From Aldrovandia affinis (lineage: Eukaryota > Chordata > Actinopteri > Notacanthiformes > Halosauridae), in assembly GCA_029706075.1 (NCBI GenBank), contig JAINUG010000053.1, positions 1,398,501-1,462,500 of the forward strand: 64,000 nt of DNA, given 5' to 3'. Position numbers and translations under genes: made by a program. Below the pieces are notes generated by a model. It did no database searches, was not told the DNA's origin, and saw only the letters and a list, made by a program, of their open reading frames with translations. Below, piece by piece: positions 23,876-34,716 of this stretch. The stretch's first letter is position 1, and each line of letters starts with the position of its first letter.

Positions 23876-26872
23876 TAGATGTACTGTTACTGAAAAATGT
23901 GTCCTCCACCGAGAATCAAGATAAATTATTTACCCTGGTTAACTTAACTCGTTAAATTAAATTCAACCTGCAGTGCTTTCAGCCCTTTAAATTGAATAAA
24001 AACGAATAACATTGTGTCTTTGATTTTAACTTATCATCAGTCCTGCAAGTCGATTTTCTCTGAATGTCCGAAACCTCTTGCATGCAGTAATCCTAGCTGA
24101 GACTGAGGCCTGGATTTAAGCTCCCGTAGTCCTGGCTCTAGAGCTGTAAGATGGAGCGTCAGTGTGAAATGTCATAGATTACCACTGACCGTACCACAAC
24201 ATGACAGACATACAGTGCAGCCATTACCTGGCCAAATGTGCCCCCGCTAATCCAAGTTAATTCCACCCTGTGCCACATTGTATTGGCTAAGCGCTGTATG
24301 AGCCTATCCGTTACACATACAGTATTGTGATGTGACATCTGGCTCTATGCAGACAAAAAGGGTGGAGAGGGAGAGGGGGAGATCTGCCTGGCAACAGACC
24401 ATACACCTCCAATGTGTAGAGGGGGTGGATTTATCTCATCAGCCACCAAGAGAGCCAGATAAAAAAATATTCAAGTGCAACCTTTTTGCATAATATACTT
24501 GATTATTATTAGAACACATTTGGCTATCTGCATGCAACCCTGCTGTGATCTGTGGCGGTTTTGCTCGTTAGAGTGAAACATCCAAATACAGTCAGGGGTA
24601 CTGAACAAAAATGATGCTCTTTAAGTGTACAAAATCACTTGTGTTGAACTGTGCATTGTTGCGAATGCACTCTCAGATCGAAGCAAAGTGGCTTCTATGT
24701 ATCACACAAGTATGTGCTGTTATTATTGGTGGAGCAGGCCGTTTACATCATTGGAAAAAGCCAGTATAGAATGCAGACAATAGTATAGTAGTAAAATACT
24801 ATTGTAGTAATGGTAACTGAGAACAAAGGTAAAGAGCAAGCATTGAATATTGTTTTGAGAGATTAAATATTTGTGTTTCTGACCTTTTGTTCTGTGAAAG
24901 GTTATGCTTTGCATAAATTAATTTTCACGACAGTGAATTAATTAATTAATTTTCATTACAGTGCTTTACTGTCAAACCAGATTTGTTGTTACAGACATGG
25001 TCTGGTGAAATCTAACAAGCTGACTTGTTAATGGTTGCTGGGTAATCTCCAATTGGCTGGCTTGCTGTGAGTGGCTGTGAGGGGAAATCTTGGTTGGTTT
25101 CACAGCGAGAGACAAAATGAGGTCAAGAGCAATGGGTCTCCACGGAAACTGCATCACAGAGCTCATCTAAAGGGAAAAAGAGCTGTACTACCGTCTAGCT
25201 CTGGGCGTGAAGTGTAACCATCTATTCACAAAGGAGAAACTAAGTCAACCACACCTGTTCATGAACTTGTGCTGACAGGACCTTTGTAGGCAGAGGTTTT
25301 GCGTTGATTTGATTACAATGATGAGCCTAACCGAATAAACAGAAAGCTTCCTGTGTAGGAGAGAGGTGGCCTTCACAAGGGATGTTGTGATCTCAGAACT
25401 GCATGTTTTGGGTGGTATCCTCCAATGAGATGCTCTTGTGCCTAGGTGATGATAATAAGCAAAATGGGGCAAATCCATCAGCTCCTGAAGTTTGTTATTA
25501 GGAAACTGCACATCGGGGGGGTATGGTATGGAAAAATAAATGAAACCACTAAACAGGGCTGACACTACCCCCTCCTGCGTCCTTCTGAATGTTTAGATTG
25601 GATTTATTTGTTTGCTTGGACAATTAAGCCATGTTTACACTAGCTTGAGTTCATCTATACCTCAACCTGGCTGTGGTTGCTGTCGCATTCACATTGCCTA
25701 CAGGTACACCTAGGCCCGGGTTAGGACTGGTCTCTGCTGGCTCGCTTGCTAAAACAATGCCAAAGCGGGCAGAACAGATGTGGATTGTTTTTCTGTGTAA
25801 AGAGGGATCTAGATGGGTTTTTTTTGCTCTTGCCTCCCATAAATAAATAGTGCAACAAAGAAAGCTGTGCATGTTGTTTTATGCCATTACTGCCTGAAAC
25901 ATAAAGCAGTATCCCTAGCAGCTGTATGTATAATTCCAGAGTCATAATTTAATTAATGATGACAGTGAACCTTTAAGAAGAGTGCGGACAGAGATATTGA
26001 GAAGTAACATAATCACTTCCTCTCCTCTAGTTTCCTCAATTTGGCGGTTTTACACGGCTTCCCCAAGCAACAAACCAAAGTAGTATGTACACACCTATAA
26101 CTGAAATACGGAAGCAGTGCTCTTTTACGATGAATTGGCTGGCCATTGGTGGAAGGGATCTGGGGCCAATTAAGCCTTTGGAAATACAGAGAAAACACAG
26201 AAGCCAATTATCTGAATTGTACAGGCAAGGGACACACCATTACACCAAGGCAAAGCATTCACAGTGAATAAAAGAAACTTCTCACTAGCCAGATTTAGTC
26301 AATACCTGTATTCCCTGCTAATGTTTGGTGATGATGATGGTTATAAGCAGGAGTGCATGGCAAAAAAGAAAAACACAATTATTGGTTCAGCTTTACACAG
26401 TTCACTAACATAGAATATGCCTAGTGTTCTCGAAATGTCTAAAGCACTAGATTGACTATTGCCACAGAAAGCTCCCTTTACCCACAACAAACATGTGCTG
26501 ATGCTAGTTAATCTTTTGAGTGCTTTGTTGTAACGCACAATTGGTCTGTGCATCAATCCAGGCACCAGACCCAGGAACGATCTCTCCTGATTACAAATAC
26601 AAAAGATAAGAGTGCTCTGATAATGAATAGGCACATGTGTAATAACAATATTTGTTGCTAGTTGGGTTTGATTTCCAATTAGATTTTTAAATATGTGCCA
26701 ACATTTATTGACTTCAAGATATCAGTTATTACCACTTTCATATCAGTCGGCCAGGTTTAATTGAGTTACCACTGCATTAGCTACTCCGAACAACAAACCA
26801 TATAGCCACTGGCTACCAGGGAGAGAAACACCTCTCCTTTGATAGTCTCCTGAAAATAGTCTCTGGTTAATT

Positions 26873-26935
26873 TATATGCCATTTAGCAGATGGTTTTATC
26901 CAAAGCGTCTTACATGGTTCATGGGTAAGTTCATT
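26873..26935 (-). mobile_element. L2-type 3' tail fragment
   Basis: GCCATTTAGCAGATGGTTTTATCCAAAGCG-like sequence at 26878-26907, read on the minus strand, matches the stem-loop tail of fish L2-clade LINEs and their SINEs. The rest of the element is not recognisable. Confidence 0.55.
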
Positions 26936-27583
26936 GGGAGAGTCCTTGCACTTCAGTTGCAGTGCAAATGTATTTTAGCAAATATACGTTTATGGATATA
27001 TTGTTGAACATGCAGTTACCAGAACCTACCACAATATTGTATTGGTGGATTCTGAATGAACTGTTCATATGGAACTACGCATAAGGGGGTAGTGCATAAT
27101 CATTATGACATATGCAAATCGATATTGATATTGAATATGATCAAGTGATTTTACTGTTTCGATGAAGGTCCAGGCTTCAGATATTTTCCTGAAAATGTGT
27201 GGTTTCCCATTTCCATTCAAGAAAAAAACAACATCAAAACATGCATGCCAATGTGTTATTAATTTATTTTTATCCTTCTTAACTGGGTTGTGTTTAAATA
27301 TGATCCAGCTTTTTCTGTGGAACAGATGTTCTTCCATTCCCTGGAAGAGACCGTTGGTCTTTTGTTGGTTAAACTGTTGGGCCCGTCAGTTTGTGGTGCC
27401 GGTTAAAGGCTGAAGAAAAAATTTTTTTCACTTTTGCACTTGTAGCTATATTTTGATGGCATTTGGCACACAATCAAGCCCACGATTGAACAAAATTGTT
27501 TTATTTATTTTCCTCCATCATCCCAGAAATGGCCTCAAATATTTTCTGTAGAGTGACAAAGAACTTATCTTTTTTCTGCACAG

Positions 27584-27640
27584 GAATCTTTCAAAGAAAT
27601 ATCAGCCCAAGAAGAATTCCAGAGAGGAGGAAGAAAATAA
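27584..27640 (+). CDS. fnbp1: fnbp1 exon 3: F-BAR basic segment (residues 47-66)
   Basis: The acceptor TTTTTTCTGCACAG|GAATC and donor AATAA|GTGAGT bound 57 nt. Joined to exon 2 it completes R47 and gives NLSKKYQPKKNSREEEEN, with the first two bases of K66. The lysines at 51, 52, 56 and 57 form part of the concave membrane-binding surface in FBP17. Length and phase agree with the flanking exons. Confidence 0.95.
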   Translation, partial: ESFKEISAQEEFQRGGRK

Positions 27641-28367
27641 GTGAGTTTTTAAATCTATCATACTGTTCTATTATTGAATATGCTCAGGTAATCAATCTGA
27701 AAAGCATCTATCTGCACTCATGGGGCATGGGCTGGTTATGGGTTTTGATTTAAAATAACTAGCGTTAATGGTATGTACTGTACATTCAACCAAACCTTGC
27801 AGACTTTTACCTTTCAAAGAGTACATTTGTAGCATTCATTGACAAAAACAAATGTTATCTCTGTGACATTGAGAGAAATGCTTCTTGCACTTTCCTAGAT
27901 AGTAAAATAACATTGTGGTGATATTTTTGACATGCATTTCAACTTTAAATTATGAATCCAGTATTACCTGAACATTTCACACCTTAAATTTGAAGTAGAA
28001 GGCTTGATCAAGGCCCAATGTTTTCCTCTTCCTCTTGTAATTGACAAGAAATACCTCTGGGAAATGTTGGCACATCTATACTTACACTGTGCACAGTTCT
28101 GCATGTCTGTAGATTGTGCTTGTCAGCTGTTCCCAAGACTGTTTTCATAAGATTTATGTAACATACTGAGAATTACCGGAACTAACTAGGTATACATACC
28201 AGCATTGCTATGCTGTTGCTAGCTCATTAACATCACCTTCAATATCAGTAAAGCCCTTCCCCTTTCAGGGGGCCTTCTTGGAATGGGTGACTTTCTGCAT
28301 GACTCTGCCTTGTCTTTATTGTGTAGTCATCCTTGATGGTGAAATGCAATGTCACTTCCTCTGTCAG
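27641..28367 (+). other. fnbp1 intron 3
   Basis: 727 bp, the shortest intron in the window. No repeat or motif stands out. Confidence 0.9.
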
Positions 28368-28515
28368 ATATACATCATGTCGGGCCTTCCTGTCAACCCT
28401 GAACGAGCTGAACGACTATGCCGGACAGCACGAGGTCATCGCCGAGAACCTCACCTCACAGATCATCTCCGAGCTGACGCGTTACACCCAGGAGCTCAAA
28501 ACGGAGAGGAAATCG
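28368..28515 (+). CDS. fnbp1: fnbp1 exon 4: F-BAR helix (residues 66-115)
   Basis: The acceptor CCTCTGTCAG|ATATAC and donor AAATCG|GTAGGA bound 148 nt. The first base completes K66, a lateral contact residue in FBP17. It continues [20 protein letters not shown] and on through [19 protein letters not shown] to KTERKS, matching FNBP1 closely. Confidence 0.96.
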
Positions 28516-30648
28516 GTAGGAGCACATGTCTCACTCATCTGGTCCCCTTGGGCCCTTGCTTTTGCCGTGCTTTCACTAAACCCATTCACGCGTACTTGGC
28601 CTGGCACCGTGCCGGCTCAGATCCATTCAGATTGGTGTCATTTTGGTGCCATTGGTGCCATCACTTAATTGTTGTAGTTTTTTGTTGGAAACTGCAGACA
28701 ATAATAATTCTAGGCCACAATTTTGTCTTTATTAATTACCGTTGACATATTAAAATTCTTGTTAATGCGTTTGCGGAAGGATTTGTCAAGGGTTTACTTT
28801 CACGTCATTTGTGACATTTCCCACCAGCGTGAGAGCATTAAATGACCCCATGTTGCCTGTAGCTTATTCTACATCTGCAGACCAGGCAGGAGTCTGGTAA
28901 AATCACTGATTTTATTGCCTTAACCAGTGAATTTAGCTGTTTGTTGGCTAATGTTTTGCAGAATATACTACATACAATAAATAAGCAATAAAACATAATG
29001 GGGGAAAAAAAACATTTATTTTATTCGCCACATTAATAGGCTCACTAACCTTTGTACAAAAGCCCCCGATTACTCATAACACAAACGGAACCCCCCCCCC
29101 CACTTCCATTCAGTCTGGTTCTGATTATCTGGCCGGGAGACCGCTCCTCCTCCAAGGTATACTATCTGGAAGCTCATCTAAACATGACAAAAACCATGCA
29201 GAGGGGCAGCTCTTCAGCCATGCCAGCGCTTGCTGTTCCTCTATGCCAATTCCATCTCACTATTTTGCACCAATTTTCCTAGTGAGGTGAACAACAATGA
29301 ACTGTAATCTGTTTGTCTTATGCATGGACAGTTTTGTGCTTGGATTCCGAAGATGCTTTCAGAGCAGGGTGGCCTCCCACAGAGCCAGCTCTTGAGTTTG
29401 TGCCCTTGCGCAAGCCTTGCATTTAAACTGCACATTTCAGCTGAGAATGGTGATGAACAGGGTACGGTAGCGGTTTCCTTTCACATCATGTTACTCTGTT
29501 TTAATGGCCACGGACCCCACGGTGTGAATGCCATCAGGGATAGCCCTTACGAGAGACAGCTAGGGCAATGTGAGCCTGAGCGGTTTGCTCCTCCCCCTGC
29601 TACATGATTGGTCCTCCCAACCGAGCAGCAAATAGTCTCTTTTTACTGTTAGCTTACAGGAGCTTTACGGGAGCTTTTTGCAAAAATCTAGACTTCATCA
29701 AGCTATTAAAATGATCAATATGATTATGATTTTGCACTCCTGCTCAAAGACAGGCCTGCTCCATCCAGTTAATGTTAATCCTAAGATAAAATTGGGTTAA
29801 GTATCCAGGTCAGTGAGGTTGTCCAATAGGGGATGGCCAGCCCTCCCTGCCCGCCCCCACCCCTACGCTCAGTGCTGGTGAGAGCAACACAAGGCTTCTG
29901 TCTAGGAATGGTGGGTGGAAGTTATGCATTACAGGAAACTCAAGATGTGTCAGACAAGGAAACCAGGAAAAGCATGTAAGAGTAAAAGGAAATGCGCGTA
30001 ACAGTACTCAGTCCTTACACATATACCGTACAGTCCCCACATGTGGTCCCTTTATGAATTTGTAACTTCAGTATACAGCCTATAGTCATTCATTTATTTG
30101 ATCATTTTGTGTTTAATGCAGATAACTGTACAGTGTTCATTTGAGTGCATAACATGAACTGCAGAGAAAGCATCTACTGTACAGTATGTGAACACTAGAA
30201 TGTGGGCCTATATGACCACTTTCTCTGTGTGGAGCTTTTGTGCCTAATGAGGTCATTGTTGAATAAATTCAGGCGTATTGTCCGAATATGTTCCAGCTTT
30301 TATTTTGCAAAGGTCATGCTGGTCTAATGGTTAACAGTTTTTCTTGCGGTTTCTCAGTTATTCAAATGTATCTGCTTTTATGGGCCTTCTAGCACAAACA
30401 CAAGACACTATTGACTATATTCTCAGTTTTACTGTGAAAAGCACAAGGCACTTTGTCCATAAATGCACTTACCGAGCTGGGAAGTATGCATTAGGAATTC
30501 AGTGTGTCTGTCAATATTTTTGCAATTCATTGAGATTGCATGGAGCATACAGCTGATTTATGAATGGACTTTCCTTATCTACTCATCTTGCTAGCCACTT
30601 AGCATTGTGCTGTAGCATTTCACAATATTTATTGGGTAGCTATCCATA

Positions 30649-31564
30649 GTCACCCGATTTGACCACGATCACTCCATTAAATGGAGCACTTTGTTGTGTT
30701 AATCACCCCATTCATATGGTCCTATGTGGCACCCAACGCAGCACACAGAGGGTTCCGAGGCTTTTTCATTGTGATCCCGACCCATTCGTCTATGAGTCAT
30801 TGCAGGAGTTAGTGTCAAAATAAAAGGGGGCCTCCTGGGTGGTCTCATTGTTACAACGTCCGACGCTGACCACTGCGACTGGGGTTCGATTCCACCAGCG
30901 CGCCAATTTCGGCTCTGGCCAGGAGTGCCACTGTGGGGCGGCGATTGGCTGTCCGCCCGAGGGAGGGGGGAGGGAAGCCGACATGACTTTGCTGCGTATA
31001 GGTGTGGCTCCTATGTACCGGAAAAACTGTCGATAGCTCTGCGAATGCCTACTCGGAGGCGGCGGCACATCGCTTGGTCACGGCCAGTCTCAGGGCTACG
31101 ACAGCGAACTCACAATACGAGGGGGGGTGATTGACGTGAAAAAGAGAGGGTGTAAAATTGGCTACTAAATGGGGAGAAAAATGGGGAAAAAATATCAGAA
31201 ACAATATATTTTTTAAAATTTATGAAATTGCGCTTTAAGTAGGTGGGTGCACTATTTTTGTCTGTTAAAAATTATAATCCCAAACGGTGATGTAAATGAC
31301 TTTTAACAGGTTTTCTGGGGGGTTTTCTGTTTTACCCATAAAATGAATTCCATGAATTTTTTTTCCAGTGAGTCGTTTCAATGGTGTAACCGTTTGGGAT
31401 TCAGATTTTTAACAGACAAAAATAGTGCACTCATATTTCAAGTGCAACTTTGACACTAACTCCTGCAACAACTAATTGACGAATGGGTCGGGATCACTAT
31501 CACTCTGTGTGCTGGGGTGATTAACACAACAGATTTAATGGAGTGGTTGTGGCAAAATCGGGTG
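30649..31564. mobile_element. Palindromic (foldback) non-autonomous element, interrupted by a SINE
   Basis: The outer ends are inverted: CACCCGATTTGACCAC at 30651 against GTGGCAAAATCGGGTG ending at 31564. They are followed inward by inverted TGTTGTGTTAATCACCCC, GATCCCGACCCATTCGTC and GCAGGAGTTAGTGTCAAA, each present on both arms. An inner inverted pair lies at 31247-31287 and 31390-31430. CCATA occurs at 30644-30648 and 31565-31569 as a possible 5-bp target duplication. There is no ORF of note. The left arm is split by the SINE at about 30826-31210. Confidence 0.75.
30826..31210 (+). mobile_element. SINE-A nested in the foldback element
   Basis: A full-length copy: head GGGGGCCTCCTGGGTGGTCT, B-box GGGTTCGATTCC (within 30881-30893), body with GGCTCTGGCCAGGAGTGCCA, and the tail that ends near ATCAGAAACA. 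Removing it restores the symmetry of the foldback arms, so it inserted later. Confidence 0.8.
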
Positions 31565-32095
31565 CCATAATCATGGTTTGCAAACATTGCTGATTTATTG
31601 ATAACCGATCTAAAAACCAAAGGACTGGTCAGTTATGAAGATAAGCTTCTGTAAATCTTAAATTCCTCATTTCTAATTTATTTTACAAATGGATTACAGC
31701 ATATACTGTGAATAGGATCCCATAGCATGTGGACAGATACCAGTATATACCTGAAACCTCAAGACATATATTAGATTATGGTCTACCTGATTACTCAAAT
31801 TAATTCAGTTAAGAATTCAGGAATGCTAATTGCTAAAGTGTTAGACTGAAGGAGAAAGTGTTGTACTAACCTAAAACAAGTGAATACAACTCCCATTTTG
31901 CATCAGTATAATTTTCATGATAGCCTCATTGTCAATTCAAGGGAGTGATATTGTACCAGCTCTGCACCAATTCTTCTAAGTTTTTTTTTTTAAAAGAGCC
32001 TCAGTTCTATTCTTAACCAAACAAAATGGTATTTTAAAATAGGTGACTTGTCCCAAGTGGATAATTTGCTAATTTCCACAGAGGAGAGAGACAAT

Positions 32096-32644
32096 GGCCG
32101 TGTCCGAAACCGCTCACTCGTTCCCTATTCCCTATTCCCTATATAGTATATACTATATAGTGTACTATTTAGAGAACGAAAGTAGTGTTTTCGGAGACTA
32201 CAACTGAACGTCATTTGCGTCAAAAAAAAAAAAAAAGTGCCGGATATTCAGGTGACGCAAGCGGATGTGCTCAGTATCATAAACAAACCGAGCACTCATG
32301 GCGGCAGGTTTAAATGTGCTAAAGTTTTGAGTTTCAAAGACGGGCAAAATTTTGTGTAAATGTAAATAAATGTAAGTAACGTCGCTGTATTTCTTTCTGT
32401 CGCCATTCTTTCCCTTCTCTCCTTCGGTATGACACGACCGCATTGCATTGTGGTAGACGGGATCAATTCTAGGGTAAAGTAGGGTACAGTCGATGTACAC
32501 TACAAATCACGGTGAATTGTGGGTATTTTTCGTTCCTATTTAGTGTACGAAATTCACATTTTAGAATTCGTCGCACTCTACAAAATGGCGTCCACACAAA
32601 GTAGTGTACTAAATAGGGAATAGGGAGTGGTTTCGGACACGGCC
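32096..32644. mobile_element. MITE-like DNA transposon remnant
   Basis: Inverted termini GGCCGTGTCCGAAACC (32096-32111) and GGTTTCGGACACGGCC-type sequence ending at 32644 enclose 549 bp with no transposase. Inner motifs TTCCCTATTCCCTAT and TAGTGTACTA are also inverted at the other end. The trinucleotide AAT flanks both sides. That resembles the 3-bp duplication of PIF/Harbinger elements, but the class is not certain. Confidence 0.75.
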
Positions 32645-32974
32645 AATGTATTAGATTGCATTACCTTGCTGGCCAATAAATCAGTGAATGCAGAAAATGT
32701 ATTATTAAAATGTTTTCTTTTAAAAATTACTTTAAAAATTTGCTTCAGAATGGCAAAGTTTTATTTAATGATTGTTGTGTAAAATACTGCAATCCACTCG
32801 GCTTCAATAGATTATAAAAATCAATAACCAGACTCGAATGCCTCATGTCCATTGATCCCGAAGGATTATACAACTATTGTTCTCTTTCTGTTACGTATTC
32901 GAAATCACATTCCCCCCTGTTTCACTATTTAAATAGAGGTAAAAAAAAGGAGATTCACTGTCCTTATCTGCAAA

Positions 32975-32975
<1 letters not shown>

Positions 32976-33068
<93 letters not shown>
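32976..33068 (+). repeat. (GT)n microsatellite, 93 bp
   Basis: Uninterrupted TG dinucleotide run of about 46 units, the longest microsatellite in the window. Apparent open frames through it are artefacts. Confidence 0.97.
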
Positions 33069-33071
<3 letters not shown>

Positions 33072-33210
33072 GAGGCGTGCAAAGCAGCATACTACTTGAC
33101 TAGAGCAAACACTATTTTTTGTAGAGGAACCATGTGCCTGGGAATAGTGGTGGCAGGTAAAAACTAAAAAACATGGTTTGTTCGATATCCCCCACATACT
33201 ATGATACATA

Positions 33211-34716
33211 CAGTGGGTATAAAAGTGTTCATCCCCTTTGGCATTTTTCACATTTTATTTTCTTACTTACTGGAACCAAGATGGATTTAATTGAGATTCC
33301 TTGCCACTGATCAACACAAAACAATCTTTAATGGCAACTTATTGTTAGTTAATTACTAATAAAAAACAGACAGTAATTGATTGCCTAAGTATTCACCCCT
33401 TTTTCTAAGACACACCTAAATAAACTAAGGCAATCAATTGTCTTCAGAGGTCACAAAATTATTTTATTGGAGTCCACCTGTGTACAATTAAGGCATTTCA
33501 AATGATATCAAATTAAATACACCTGTCTGCGACAGGTCCCAAACTTGGTTAGTGCATTTCCTAACATGAGCCTCATCATGAACATTTAAAGCAAATCCGA
33601 GAAAAGGTTCTTCAAAAGCACCAATCGGGAAAGATATAAGAAGATATCAAAGACTTTGAATATCCCCCGGAGTTTATGATGGATTAAGTCCATCATAAAT
33701 ATATGGAGAGAATATGGCACAACTGTGAATTTGCCTAGAACAGGCTGTCCTCCAAAACTGAGCATCCTTGTGAGAAGGGCAACTGTTAGGGAGGCCACCA
33801 AGAGGCCTGTGGCAACTCTACCGGAGTCTTCCATGGCAGAGATGGGAGAAACTGTCCATGGGACAACAGCAGACCGGGTGCTTTACCCTCCCATAAAACT
33901 ACGCTTTATGGGAGGGTGGCAAAAATATAGCCATTGTTGAAGAAAACTTGACTAGAATTTGCCAGAAGGCTTGTGGAAGACTCTCAAACCAAGTGGAAGA
34001 AGATTCTATGGTCTGATGAGACCAAGATTTTTGGCATCAACATTAGGCGCTATGTTTGGCACAAGCCTAACACTGTGCATCATCCCAAGAACACTATCAC
34101 TACCATGAAAAATGATGGAGGGAGCCTAATGCTATGGGGATGCTTCTCACTTCAGGGACTGGAAAACGTGTCAAAATGGATGGCGCAAGATATAGACAAA
34201 TCTTGGAGGAAAACCTAACGCAGTCTGCAAGAGACCTGGAACTTGGGAGAAGATTTATATTCCAACAGGACAATTCAGAAGTATACAGAAAAAGCCACAT
34301 AGATTTTTGTTTTAATCCACTCAAATGTCCAGACCTCAATCCCATTAGGAATCTGTGGAAAGATTTTAAAATTGCTGTTCACCACCTGTCCCCATTCAAT
34401 GTGATGGAGCTCGAGCAATTTTGTCAAGAAAAATGGGCTAAAATTGCAATGTCCAGATGTGCAAAGCTGGTAGAGACTTACTCAAATAGACTCACAGCTG
34501 TAATTGCAGATAAAGGTGCTTCAACTAAATATTAAGGCAAAGGGGCTTGTCGTATTTATAATTAATGAAGAAAAATGTATGTTTTGGTTTTTGGTGTTGG
34601 AGTATTTTGTGTTGATCAGTGGCAAGAAATCACAATTAAATCCATGTTGATTCCATGAAGTAACAGAATAAAATTTGAAAAATGTTAAAGGGGGTGATTA
34701 CTTTTTATACCCACTG
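33211..34716 (+). mobile_element. Tc1-like transposon, copy 2, with both inverted repeats
   Basis: Starts CAGTGGGTATAAAAGTG at 33211 after TA and ends TATACCCACTG at 34716 before TA, so the target duplication and both termini are intact over 1506 bp. Inverted repeats extend about 110 bp on each side. The transposase is broken into fragments at 33725-33940, 33973-34218 and 34134-34535. The first catalytic D is in [10 protein letters not shown] and the second in QQDNSEVYRK. The third catalytic position reads NPIRNLW instead of NPIENLW, so the glutamate is lost. Inactive; same family and orientation as the copy at 22345. Confidence 0.92.

Larger units (their letters stand above)
19994..27583 (+). 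other. fnbp1 intron 2
   Basis: About 7.6 kb. It holds a solo LTR with a nested SINE (20362-21250), a decayed Tc1 element (22345-23875) and an L2-tail fragment (26873-26935). I see nothing coding in 23900-26870 or 26940-27580. Confidence 0.85.

Noticed and set aside
32845..33099. Open frames of alternating Cys-Val or His-Thr on both strands
   Set aside because: Translation of the (GT)n microsatellite.
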